Shown here one piece after another: positions 11,784 through 21,915 of a stretch of 64,000 nt of DNA. Below the pieces are notes generated by a model that saw nothing but the letters and a program-made list of their open reading frames with translations, was not told the DNA's origin and did not search any database. How positions within the stretch are numbered: the first letter of the stretch is position 1; each line of letters starts with the position of its first letter. A program made the translations under genes and the position numbers. The DNA is from Mesorhabditis belari (taxonomy: Eukaryota > Nematoda > Chromadorea > Rhabditida > Rhabditidae), in contig CAUEEP010000743.1 of NCBI GenBank assembly GCA_958450365.1, positions 8,673,501 through 8,737,500 of the forward strand, read 5' to 3'.

Positions 11784-12150
11784 GAGCTCTGCAATGGTTT
11801 CAAAGCTCTACCGAACAGGAAAAGCAGGCTTTAGCTTTAGCAGGCTTTAGCTTTAGCAGGCTTTAGCTTTAGCAGGCTTTAGCTTTAGCAGGCTTTAGCA
11901 GGCTTTAGCTTTAGCAGGCTTTAGCTTTAGCAGGCTTTAGCTTTAGCAGGCTTTAGCTTTAGCAGGCTTTAGCTTTAGCAGGCTTTAGCTTTAGCAGGCT
12001 TTAGCTTTAGCAGGCTTAGTCCTCTAAGTGTCAATGAGTTCCCCTTAATAAGAGAGGAAAATTTGAGAGTAAAATCTCTGTAAAATCCTTACAAAATCCT
12101 TACAAATATCTCTGTTCAAGGTCATTCTTTGTCCTTTTCTTTTCCCCATT
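11784..12150 (-). repeat. right arm of the distant inverted-repeat pair
   Basis: Reverse complement of 6681-7020, with a longer 15-bp array (about 11825-12015). The arms bracket 4.76 kb that includes the minisatellite. It ends about 390 bp upstream of the acyltransferase start. Confidence 0.85.
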
Positions 12151-12525
12151 TTCTCACGTCTTTCAAATTCTCAAATCTAGGTCAAAACCTCTCTTTTCCA
12201 CTTTCTTCTCTTTTCGTTCATCACCAAATTTTACTCCCCTCAACGTAAAGGAAAAGGGTTTATCCTTTTGATCATTTTTAAAAACTCGTTGCTGTGGATG
12301 TTGAAGCTTATGAATGAGAGACTGGATTTGTCGGAAAGAATGAAATGAAAGGAATGGATTTGAGTCGACGATTCCCTTCTCTTTCATCTCTTTTCTCAAT
12401 CTTTTAAACTCAAATCGATTCGTTTTTGCTTTTTCTTAGTTTTTAAAGTATTTCAAGTGTTATTTACGAGTGAACCATCGCCTAATTTTATTATTAATGC
12501 CTAATTTTGCTATTAATTTTTTGCA

Positions 12526-12540
12526 GAATTTTCAGATGCA
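12526..12540 (+). promoter_or_regulatory. probable trans-splice acceptor of the acyltransferase
   Basis: tattaattttttgcag is followed by 14 bases and the ATG, with a second AG (ttttcag) 5 bases before it. No upstream exon is apparent, so spliced-leader addition is the likely use. An out-of-frame ATG at 12536 precedes the chosen start. Confidence 0.5.
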
Positions 12541-15500
12541 ATGCTTGCTCTCATCCGAGCGATTAAAGGATGGTTTTTTGGGTTTATTATCTTAATAACT
12601 GCTTCTTTTGGGAGTTATATTTGTTGTTTAATGGTGCCGATGTTGTTACTCGGGATGAATAAAACGTGGAGACATAATATGGATCGAGCTGTTTCTCTAT
12701 GGATGACCATTCCAATGGTGGGTTTAGGGGAAATCCGGTAAAGTGAGCTAAACTGCCAACAAATACGATTCCTCGATAAGATCCTTTAATAAAAGCTTAA
12801 AGTGGATCAACAGCTAATTGAAAACATCAAATTCTTCAGTTCAGTGCTTTCTCGAGTGGTTCTTCGGGGTGACAATCCGGGTGTGCGGAGATCCGATCGA
12901 GTATGATGAGCCGGCAATGATACTCATGAATCATCGAACAAGGTTCTGTTATTGTTCAGAGAACAATTACATTTATTCAACATGAAGAATGTGAAACAAA
13001 CAACACACAAGCACATCCCAAATTTAGGCAAGAAAACGCAGAATAAGAAAATTTGAAAAAAGACTGAAACTTTCGAGTCCGGGATCGAACCCGTGAACTT
13101 CCGACTATGATACTAGGCCTCTAACCACTCGGCCATGACGACCCTCAGACCCCGGCCACTCAAAGCCCATCATATCTCACTTTCAGACTAGATTGGATGT
13201 ACATTTGGTCAGCTCTTTTCCAAATAAATCCCTGGTTGATTACGTCGAATAAAATCTCGATGAAGAAAGAGTTGAAGTTCTTGCCGGGAGCAGGTGCCAC
13301 CTTAAAATAATCACAAGTTTTATTGAAATTCCTAGGATTCGGCATGTCGGCGAATCAATTCATCTTTTTGGAAAGAAACATCGAGAAAGATAAGGAAAGC
13401 TTCGAGAATACGATTGAATACTATGCGAGTATGAAGAATAACTATCAGGTAAGAAATGTGTTTACGAAGTGGCTCACAATTATAGCTCACTTCAGAGGGT
13501 CTAGATTGTCCAAAACTGGCCATAGATTGTCCAAAATTCGCTAATCCACACTACTCATTTAAAGAATTTTTAAAGTTTCATTTTTTTGATAAAAAGTCTT
13601 TAAAAATTTAATTTAATTTCAATTAATCATATTTATTTATAAAATTTAAAAGCGATAGACCTTGAAAAATAAGATTTTTCTTGTTCTTTAGTGGCTTTTC
13701 TAAATGTCACAAGTGAAAATAGATCATTTTAAGCGAGTTTTGGTGGCATTTCTCTAAAATTTTTGCACTTAAACTGCGTAGAGAAAGTGAAATTTCGTTC
13801 ATTAACATAATAAATTCAATTCTAAATGTGATTTTGACAAGATCACTCTCAAAAATCCTGTAAACGAGGAGCGATACTCGGCTCTCAACTTTGGAAAAGC
13901 ATTTTAAAAAGTTAAAAGCTTGAATCGCTTAGATAATGAGCACCGTTCTAGGAGGTTTATTTAAGATTTACCTCCAGAGAAATCAAAACGATTGACTCAA
14001 TTTTGGGCAATCTAAGCTCTCTGAAGCTATAATTGTGAGCCACCCTGTAATTCTAAAGTCTAGGTGCTGCTCTTCCCTGAAGGTACAGATAAAACCGATT
14101 GGACGACCGCCAAGAGCAATTCGTTTGCGAAGAAAAACGGGTTGAGGTGAGTTCTACAACTTTATCAGCTTTTGACATATCTGGATACCAATTCAAGTTC
14201 AATCATTTTTCAATTTAGCCAACTCGAGTACGTTCTCTACCCGCGCGTGGCCGGCTTCAATCACTTGCTCAACAAAATGAGACAAGGTGGATCAAAAAAG
14301 GACTTTATTTACAAACTTTATTTACAGAATAACTAGAGAAATTTAGGAATTTCGTTTTAGAAAACTATATCTCGTACATCTATGACATCACAATCGGTTA
14401 TCCATATAAAACCGTGCAAACCGAGATCCATCTCGTAGCGAAAGGAGATGCTCCAAAAGAGGTGAAATTGGAAATGAAAATTATTCTTTTACAAGTATAC
14501 AAGTATAGTAAAATAGTTCTTTTGTTAGGTCCACTTCCATGTGAAAAAAATCCCGATCTCGGAGATCCCAAGGAGTGATACGGCGGCTGGAGCATGGTTG
14601 ACAAAGTAAGGACTTTTTGGAAGCAAGAAGATATTGAAAACTATCAAATTCTTTAAGAATTTAATAATTTATATTTGAAACTTCTAGACTATGGCTTGAG
14701 AAAGAGGAACGCTTAAGGAAATACTACGCCGAACCGAGAGAGTCCTTTCGTCGATTCGAATCTAATGGATTCTCGTGGAGCAATGTATGAAAAAACTTTT
14801 ACATTGAGTTTTTTTTCCTCTCGAGTAATGCGTTTTCTAAAAGACACCTATTTAAGAAAGCTACCGTAGTCAGAGCGTTAGTTTACATCTGATCAACTTG
14901 ATTTTGTCATCATTCGATGAGGAATTACAAGGCTCAATCAATGACACCAAAATTGATAACAAAATCGGGTTGGGGGATGTAAACTAATGATCTGAGTACG
15001 GTAGTTCCCTAAACTATTAGGGTGGTGCAAAAGAAACTGCCGATTTGAGGGTAAATTCAAAAAAAAAGATGGCATTCGATGGTGACATGATCACAATGGA
15101 ATATTTTCGCAAGATTTCGAGCAGATTGGCATGGATCGGCCTGAATAACGTCCCTCAGCTTGGCTTTGTTCACGACTTCTGGCCTCGAACCGTGCTTGTA
15201 ATCTTCCAAAGCCTCATCTCCCTCTCGGAATCGTTGAAACCAAGTCTGACACTGCCTGAAAGACGAACTGCCATCTCCGAAAGCAGCACAGAGAGAACGA
15301 TGCGTTTCGGCAGCAGACTTTCCAATTTTGAAGTTAAACAGTAATGCTGCTCGTAACACAAACTTTTGCTCGACCATGATCTAAATAAAAAATATAAGCA
15401 TTTTAAACAATAAATAAAATAAAATAAACAACAACCAAAAAATTCAAATGTCGAAATAAATAGAAAACAAATATGCGAACAAAACATTAAAAAAATAATG

Positions 15501-18057
15501 CCGTTAGCATCGCTCGTTTCTGATAAATGAGACCTGATACCCATCGGCAGTTTCTTTTGCACCACCCTAATCGATACCTTTTAGAAAACGCACACTCTAC
15601 TTTTCCATAGTGTTTTGGCAAAGATCAATTTCGTGCTAAAGCGGTAAATCTCTTTTTTAGGTAAAAGAAAGTTGGCGGAAACGTTTCATGAAAATTTTCT
15701 CCGGGTTTATCTTCTTGACAGTGACATTCGTTTGGCTCTACCACGTGACATTTATTCGATTTTTGCAAGTAAGGAAAAAAAAAGTCGTAATATGCAAAGT
15801 AGAGTGTGTCCCTCTCAAGTAATAGCGCAAAATAGGAAACGATCTCGTTTTCTAATACGTGGATCAGAAGCTTTCTTGCTCATTATCCATGAAATCGAAA
15901 AGGGAGTCGTTTTTTTTTGCACTATTACTTGAGAGGAACACACTCTAATGCAACTCTAATGCATTCTAAAGCAACTCTAATCCACTTTAATGCAACTCTA
16001 ATGCACTCTAATGCAAAGTATCGAAGTACACTTCATTTATTATTTCTTTCAATTTCTCATTCTTTCTCACAATGTGCTCAAAAATGAAAGAGTAAATGAT
16101 AGTGGATACTAGACTTCGGAAAACAAAACAAAACTTAACCAAAACCAAAACCAAAACCAGAACAAACCAAAACCAAAACCAAAACCAAAACTAACCAAAA
16201 CTCGCCAATATCTCGTGATTGGGAGGAGCTAGCAAAAATCTGTTTGCAGATTTGAAATCAGCATCCAAAAAATCTATCCCATAGGCTAATTTTTGTTTCG
16301 AAACTTCGAGGTCGTGTTTTGGTCCTTTTTTCGGCCGCGGGATTTTGTGGAGTGAGAAAAAGTGAAAGGCAAATTTGCATTTTACAATTTTAAATTTACA
16401 TGTTAATTTATATGCAAATTGAGTTTTGGTTTGTTTTGGTCTGTTTTGGTTTTGGCTTTGGTTTTGGTCTGTTTTGGTTTTGGTTTTGTTTGCCGAACTC
16501 TAGTGGATACTGTAAATACTATAATAGTACCCCCATTCCCATAACGGTGTGGAGTGTTGCGTAGTCTAGCTTTGAACGCGTTTTTCTTGACACTGATTTA
16601 TGCTATCATGTGCGCTTATTTATCAAAAAAATAGTGCTGAAATTCAGCACTATTTTTTGATCTCAAAGAGCATTTGATTACGATTTGATAAAAATGAAAT
16701 ACGAAAAAAAACTTTTGCGACTACACGACCGTACGACTATTACAGTATTTACGGTAAGGTACGTACTGTGTCGTAACATTTCTTTACCGTAATCAAGTGT
16801 ACCAGAAAGCGCTCGTTTAAGACCACAAAGTACAAGCATCTGTTCAATTTTGTTCATACAAAAAAAGCACAAATCTTTGAAACCTTCTAATTCTATTAGG
16901 TTGATGCATAAGTCTTTTCGTTCCTTTTCGTCTGCCGTTTCAAGCCAACAAATGCACCAATTAAACTACGGTTGATTTCATTAGAAAAAGCAATTATTTT
17001 TCTGCAAAATAACATTAAAACGGGTTTAAAAATATTGAATGCCTGGATTTTCTTGAGAGTATGAAGTCGGGTAGTCAAAAAGGGCTAACTCGATGATGCG
17101 GTTTAGACACCTTAGCTAAAGAAAACCTATCTTCGTGTCAATAGATAAAAGATAGAGAAAAAAAACGTTTGATATTTCGCCAAAATTTCAGAGAAATTCA
17201 TTCAGCCAATTTTTCCGTAGAGTTCTTTATAGATTTTTACGAAAAAGGCGTTTTTCACTCTCGAATTTGCTTGAAAGTGAACCGAAATTCATTTAAAAAG
17301 ATGCAAATTGAACAAAAAAAACACTTTTTATAGAGCAAACTATAGATTAATTCGTGAATTTGTTACTTTTTAACAGAAGTACGAAAAAAACGAAAAGACT
17401 TATGCATCAACCTATTAATTGTATTTCTAATTCTATTTCTAATTCTAATTCTAATTCTAATTCTAATTCTAATTCTATTGGGTTGATGGAAAAGTCCTTT
17501 CCGATTTTTTGGGAGAGTACCTTAAATTTGTCGAATTTTGACGTTTTATAGCTCATCCTAAAGCCGAATTCAAGACGGATCGATTGGTAAAAACCGTTTT
17601 GAGATATCTCTTTTCTAAAAGTTTTTACAGCTATCTGGCTGTATTTTTTTTGGCTCTGCCGCCCTTTACTAAAATAGCTGTAAAAACTTTTAGAAAAGAG
17701 ATATCTCAAAACGGTTTTTACCAATCGATCCGTCTTGAATTCGGCTTTAGGATGGGCTATAAAACGTCAAAATTCGACAAATTTAAGGTACTCTCCCAAA
17801 AAATCGGAAAGGACTTTTCCATCGACCCAATATTTCTATATCTAATTCTAATTCTAATTCTAATTCTATTTCTAATTCTAATTCTAATTCTAATTCTAAT
17901 TCAAATACCTTCAAATTTCTCAAATCGATGTTCTCCTTTCCAGATCGGCCTCCTATACGCGATTTTTGTGCAACTGTTTACCGGGTATTTTTACGGTGGA
18001 ATCGACGGCTTCACCCTGTACAGATGGCGGAAAACAAAAGCAAAGTCTTTCATTTAG
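12541..18057 (+). CDS. lysocardiolipin/AGPAT-family acyltransferase (LCLAT1/ACL-8 type)
   Basis: Membrane glycerophospholipid acyltransferase, transferring an acyl group from acyl-CoA to a lysophospholipid such as lysocardiolipin or lyso-PI in ER or mitochondria-associated membrane (family knowledge). Exons: 12541-12717, 12845-12942, 13187-13293, 13336-13448, 14064-14146, 14219-14286, 14361-14461, 14529-14605, 14688-14784, 15661-15768, 17944-18057; all phases fit (380 aa, close to LCLAT1). Seen: N-terminal hydrophobic segment; GDPIEYDEPAMILMNHRTR with LDW, giving the catalytic H-x4-D motif NHRTRLD; LPGAGFGMSANQFIFLER; the substrate-binding FPEGTD; LYPRVAGF; IYDITIGY; and two C-terminal hydrophobic segments ending KTKAKSFI. 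The last two introns (876 and 2175 nt) are packed with transposon remnants, yet every exon is intact. AATAAA sites follow at about 18214 and 18235. Confidence 0.92.
13072..13146 (-). other. tRNA-Ser/Leu-like sequence (SINE or pseudogene)
   Basis: Minus strand: ATGGCCGAGTGGTTAGAGGC matches the class-II tRNA D-arm and A-box, and GGGTTCGATCCCGG the B-box. The T-loop spacing and acceptor stem are imperfect. It lies in an acyltransferase intron of 244 nt, so it is probably inserted rather than a working tRNA gene. Confidence 0.6.
13465..14047. mobile_element. TA-flanked Tc1/mariner-type MITE
   Basis: The ends CGAAGTGGCTCACAATTATAG and CTATAATTGTGAGCCACCCTG are imperfect inverted repeats bordered by TA (13463-13464 and 14048-14049). 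No ORF. It fills most of the 615-nt fourth intron of the acyltransferase. Confidence 0.75.
14870..15003. mobile_element. small MITE with CCGTA ends
   Basis: Inverted ends TA-CCGTAGTCAGAGCGTTAGTTTAC and GTAAACTAATGATCTGAGTACGG-TA. About 130 bp, no ORF. The terminus resembles three other MITE families in this window. Confidence 0.65.
15017..15570. mobile_element. internally deleted mariner element
   Basis: Inverted repeats GGGTGGTGCAAAAGAAACTG...CAGTTTCTTTTGCACCACCC flanked by TA (15018-15019 and 15568-15569). It carries one ORF for a mariner DNA-binding region only, in an acyltransferase intron. Confidence 0.9.
15057..15377 (-). CDS. mariner transposase N-terminal (HTH) fragment
   Basis: A 106-codon ORF reading from ATG. 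It resembles the paired HTH DNA-binding region of mariner transposases: LRAALLFNFKIGKSAAETHR, then WFQRFREGDEALED and GSRPE (the usual linker before the second HTH), then LAKIFHCDHVTIECHL. The DDE/D catalytic domain is absent; the frame ends just before the terminal repeat. It cannot transpose itself, but could still bind the repeats if expressed (inference). It is antisense to the host gene. Confidence 0.85.
   Translation of the reverse strand: MVEQKFVLRAALLFNFKIGKSAAETHRSLCAAFGDGSSSFRQCQTWFQRFREGDEALEDYKHGSRPEVVNKAKLRDVIQADPCQSARNLAKIFHCDHVTIECHLFF
15801..15946. mobile_element. small MITE, AGAGTGTGT family
   Basis: Inverted ends agagtgtgtccctctcaagt and acttgagaggaacacactct. Related end sequences occur at 28453-29144 and 60121-60800. 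No ORF. Confidence 0.75.
16112..16505. repeat. inverted repeat with purine/pyrimidine arrays
   Basis: Ends ctagacttcggaaaac and gtttgccgaactctag, with aaccaaaacc arrays (16137-16200) facing ttttggttttgg arrays (16425-16490). Probably a MITE-like foldback in the last acyltransferase intron. Confidence 0.65.
16508..16756. mobile_element. MITE family A (CCGTAAATACTG ends)
   Basis: About 250 bp, nearly palindromic, with a core able to form a stem (atcaaaaaaatagtgctgaa / ttcagcactattttttgat). The right end CAGTATTTACGG-TA is intact. One of about nine copies in the window. Confidence 0.8.
16897..17414. mobile_element. mariner-type MITE, copy 2 (uninterrupted)
   Basis: Inverse orientation relative to 2131-2896, with the same terminal repeats and TA flanks. 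It contains the SINE target only once (aagaaaatccag on the minus strand, 17044-17055). Inserted in the (ttctaa)n microsatellite of the acyltransferase's last intron. Confidence 0.9.
17417..17477 (+). repeat. (ttctaa)n microsatellite, first part
   Basis: Hexamer run continuing on both sides of inserted MITEs (also 16886-16896 and 17838-17903), so both insertions split one original array. Confidence 0.85.
17478..17830. mobile_element. mariner-like long-hairpin MITE
   Basis: TA-flanked; ends TTGGGTTGATGGAAAAGTCC and GGACTTTTCCATCGACCCAA. Arms of about 155 bp are almost perfect inverted copies around a loop of about 40 bp, so a transcript would form a long duplex. No transposase. Confidence 0.9.
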
Positions 18058-18453
18058 AAAATCCTATCAAAAATCTTTTAAAGAAATATTCAAAATCTGC
18101 ATATTTTCTATTTGTTTTCTTTTCTATTTACAAATTTTCCCATCAAAGCACTCAATTTTTGCTTCGACATCACTTTGCTCATACCAAAAATTTTGTTGAT
18201 TTTCCTTAAATCTGAATAAATTTCTATTATTTAACAATAAATTTCAACATTTTTTATTTATTTTTAAAATATTAATAAGATCTTTCGGTACTTAAGGGAT
18301 TATAAGGACCGCAGTCTTGATATGTCGTATGTTGTTATGTGCCCCGCGGTCCTCATAGATCCGTCCTCATACATGTAGATCATAAATAGGTTCCGCAAAA
18401 AAAATGACATTTAAAAGTTTGCATAAACCCATTGCCTTCTCATAAATGGTTAT
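18058..18453. other. 3' flank of acyltransferase
   Basis: AT-rich probable 3' UTR with AATAAA at about 18214 and 18235, then unique sequence around 18290-18400 with no gene recognised. Confidence 0.5.
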
Positions 18454-18607
18454 AGGCTTAGGCTTAGGTTTAGGCTTAGGCTTAGGCTTGGACTTAGTGC
18501 GAAGGCTAGCGGCTAGCGCCTCACACTAAGTCTATTTGGGTTTGGGCTTAGGTTTAGGCTTAGGTTTAGGCTTAGTTTTAGGCTTAGGCTTAGGCTTAGG
18601 CTTAGGC
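18454..18607 (+). repeat. interstitial TTAGGC/TTAGGT telomere-type repeat
   Basis: Two blocks of ttaggc with ttaggt variants (18454-18490 and 18545-18607) around a roughly 50-bp palindromic insert (cttagtgcgaaggctagc / ggctagcgcctcacactaag). TTAGGC is the nematode telomeric unit (established). Confidence 0.85.
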
Positions 18608-19132
18608 ACATAACCACAGGTTAAGACCGCCCGACTTATAACTCCTAAGTACCGATTTTTCTCTCTATTTGACAGAAAACGTTTCTCCATTTCAAGGCTA
18701 AACTTTTCAGGGCAGATCGCTGGCAGAGATTATGAGAAAAGTTGTAGCAACAGCAGCAACAATTTATCCCAAAAGAAAGAAACTTTATTTCTGAGATAAA
18801 CTCTATCTTTTTTCTAGCCGTAAAGATACTTTTGTTGTTGAAAAGCTGCAAGCTGAAGCTCTTGTTTTTTCTGGTGCTTAAGGTAAAGAGTAGTTTTATA
18901 GTTTTATAGATCTTTCCATTGTTCCTGGTGTCTAGTTGAATATCAATTGTTGTTAAAAAAGCTAAAAGTCATGACTAGCTAAGCCAGACCAAAGGCTCAA
19001 AGTAAATCGGATAAATTCAAAGCACACTAGAAAAGAAAACTCAACAAAAGTCATTCTTGGCAAAAAGGAATAAAAAAAAAGCATTTTCTTAGCTTTCAAA
19101 GCTTTAAAAGCTTTCTTTTGATCGATAAACTA

Positions 19133-19540
19133 GGGGGTGGGACAAATGCGACCTTTTTTTTGCGCACCTGAACATTTGCGCACCTTTTTTTTGCTGGAAA
19201 AAGCCTTAGGCAAGGCCGTAAAGCTTCGAAAATATATCCATATAAGGGAATCGTATGCGTAGATTCCGAATTTCGACAAATCAGACCTCGCTGACACGTC
19301 AAATTTGGGCTAAAAGGCAAAAACTGCGGAAAAGCGTTAAGTTGCGTAGTTTTTGCCTTTTAGCCCAAATTTGACGTGTCAGCGAGGTCTGATTTGTCGA
19401 AATTCGGAATCTACGCATACGATTCCCTTCAATGGAAATATTTTCGAAGCTCTACGACCTTTCCTAAGGCCTTTTCCAGCAAACAAAAGGTGCGCAAATG
19501 TCCAGGTGCGCAAAAAAAAGGTCGCATTTGTCCCACCCCC
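19133..19540. mobile_element. hAT-like foldback MITE, 408 bp
   Basis: Perfect outer ends GGGGGTGGGA...TCCCACCCCC with an exact 8-bp target duplication ATAAACTA (19125-19132 and 19541-19548). The arms of about 190 bp are inverted copies containing TTTTTTTGCGCACC. An 8-bp duplication is typical of hAT elements; no transposase. Confidence 0.9.
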
Positions 19541-19796
19541 ATAAACTATCTAAAAATTCGGCTCTTAACTTCAAAATGTTTTATTTTAAAGTGAAAAATT
19601 GGTGAACTTCAAGAATTTTGAATAAACTCTTTGGAAAGCGTTTTAAACGAACTCCAAACTTGACATTTTTTTCACTTTTTATCAACAATTCAATAAATCC
19701 AATAAATCCAATAAATTCTCTGATTTCTCCCACTCTCGTTAAAGGGATTGACACAATTTTGCGGGCTGACCGCGAAAAGAAAAATCACTTTTTTTG

Positions 19797-19800
<4 letters not shown>

Positions 19801-19827
<27 letters not shown>
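19801..19827 (+). repeat. (tg)n microsatellite
   Basis: About 13 TG dinucleotides in a gene-free spacer. Confidence 0.95.
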
Positions 19828-20487
19828 TTTTTGAGTGCTATGGAGAGAGTGCTCAAAATTCGACCTCCTCTTGACAAATCCTAGTTGCCAACAAAAATTT
19901 GTCCACAAACTTTTTGACAAATTTTGCTCACAATCTTTTTACACATAGATTTATTTGAATGACACAAAAACGCTTAACTTTCGCTTAATTTCGCCAGCTT
20001 TTTCCTCGTTTATTCGTCGCCTCATCAACAATCGATTTCCCCAATTTTTCTCACTTTCCCACAAAGCACAAAGTTTTGTTTTGTTTTCATTTCCAAAAGA
20101 GATCCAAAAGAGATTTAATGTTTAAAAACTTTGTTCCAAGGATTTCAGAGTCGTAAAGCCTTTATTTTTTAAAACCGAAAAGTTCATTTGTCCCAAGGAA
20201 AGTTTCAAGAGAAACGAATTGATTTTCGATTTTTTTTGTTATATAATAGCTTTTCACAATGAAAAAAACCCAAAAAAATCGAATTTTTCTCAAAAATAAT
20301 TTAAAAACAAACTTCTATAAAGAATCTTTGCTATATTTTCTATTTCTATTTCTAACACACAAATTTTTACCATTATTCTTTCAAGAGCTTCACCTCGAGC
20401 TATCCTTGATCCTCATTTTTGTTATAACTTCATTTCACTTTTCCTAATGACATATTTCAAAGATATTTTGCAAAAAAAAACACAGAA

Positions 20488-20770
20488 ACGGTTTGAAAAT
20501 GCTCATGCTCATTTCCAAGGTAATTTTACCTTCAAATGCTCATTTCCAAAGTAATTTTACCTTCAAATGCTCATTTCCAAAGTAATTTTACATTCAAATG
20601 CTCATTTCCAAGTAATTTTACATTTAAAATTTTATAAAATATTTTCAAATTATTTTTCAAATTTTCAAGGTATAAATTCAAAATTTTTTTAAAAATTGTT
20701 ACATTCAAATGCTCATTTCCAAAGTAATTTCACATTCAAATACTCATTTTCAAGGTAATTTCACTAGTTC
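20488..20770 (+). repeat. 31-bp degenerate tandem repeat
   Basis: About six copies of aaatgctcatttccaaagtaattttacctt-like units with AT-rich filler. The flanks (19550-20488 and 20770-21230) hold no recognised gene. Confidence 0.75.
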
Positions 20771-21229
20771 TACATCAGAAATCAGCTCTTATATCATCAT
20801 TTCCAAAGATTTCTCATGTTTACATTGAATCTCTGTCATTAAATTTCTCTCTCTTTTTCTGTTTACCTGAAAAAGAGATGAAAATTTTTGATGTTTTCTA
20901 TAACTCGTCAATAGGATTTTCTTACTCTTTTTTTTTCTTTTTCTAAGTTCATTTCTTAAATTACGATTTTTCTTTTTATACACCCGTTCGCGAAAATAAA
21001 CACGATTTTCAGATTGCCAGAAAACGGGAAAAAAAAACGAAATGCCGAGTCTGCCCTGTAAAAAGAAATCAAAACAGGTGGGGGGATTCTAGATGAAATC
21101 AAAATTTTTGCCTTTTCCCATTTCTAAATCCCGAAAAAGCTGAAAAAGCCATTTTCGTATCCATGACACTCATTCTTTCATAAACACTCACTTTTTACAT
21201 TTACATTTGACATTTACATTTACATTTTT

Positions 21230-21690
21230 ATAAAAAACAACATTTACTTTGTAATACAATAATGTTTTTCTCTTTTACTTTTAAGCAAAAAAAAGTAAAA
21301 TATAAAACCCAGCCTCTCTAGCGTTCTTTATTTTTTTCGTTCGTTCTTTATTCTTTATTCTTTATTCTATTCGTTCTCTATTTTCCTTAGCTTGGCTTTG
21401 AAAGTACGGGCGTTTTGAAAAAAATGAAATACTAAGAAACTTTTGCCACTACGCGACTGTACGAGGGGGGGGGGGTATTATTACAGCATTTACGGTATCT
21501 AACTAACTAACTATCTAACTAACTAAAAAACAACATTTACTTTGTAATACAATAATGTTTTTCTCTTTTACTTTTAAGCAAAAAAAGTAAAATATAAAAA
21601 CCCAGCCTCTCTAGCGTTCATTTATTTTTTTTCGTTCGTTCTTTATTCTTTATTCTATTCGTTCTCTATTTTTCCTTAGCTTGGCTTGGC
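21230..21690. repeat. direct duplication of about 165 bp
   Basis: 21232-21400 and 21526-21690 are near-identical (acaacatttactttgtaata ... cctctctagcgttc ... ttccttagcttgg). Between them lies a truncated MITE family A copy (about 21400-21496, with a G11 run at 21465) and taactaac repeats. Confidence 0.8.
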
Positions 21691-21833
21691 TTTGAGAAGT
21701 GTATTCTAAAGGAAACTGTTTTAAAAAAAACGTTATTTTTTTTTTTGAAAAGTCAACTTGTCAGAACACTTATCTACCCAAAACGCTTCAAAAATAAAAA
21801 CTTAAAAGATCAAGATTCAATGTTCAATGTTAG

Positions 21834-21915
21834 TACGGGGGCCCGAAACCTGGACAAGAGAAGGGCCGTAAATTGCGCCGTAGGCAAGCTTGCTCCCGAC
21901 TGCGCCACGGATACC
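21834..21915 (-). other. tRNA-like sequence (SINE or pseudogene)
   Basis: Minus strand: TGGCGCAGTCGGGAGCA matches the tRNA A-box/D-arm well, and AGGTTTCGGGCCCC is a weak B-box about 55 bases later. Stems are incomplete. Confidence 0.45.

Noticed and set aside
12163..12399. Minus-strand 78-codon ORF upstream of the acyltransferase
   Set aside because: Lys/Glu/Arg-rich, no recognised domain, no splice partners.
12718..12741. Reading through the first acyltransferase donor (ending ...VGLGEIR)
   Set aside because: Splicing at 12717 gives the family-like MCFLEWFFGV join in phase; the extension runs to a stop.
13072..13146. Functional tRNA-Ser gene
   Set aside because: A and B boxes are good but the acceptor and T stems do not pair properly; it sits in an intron on the opposite strand.
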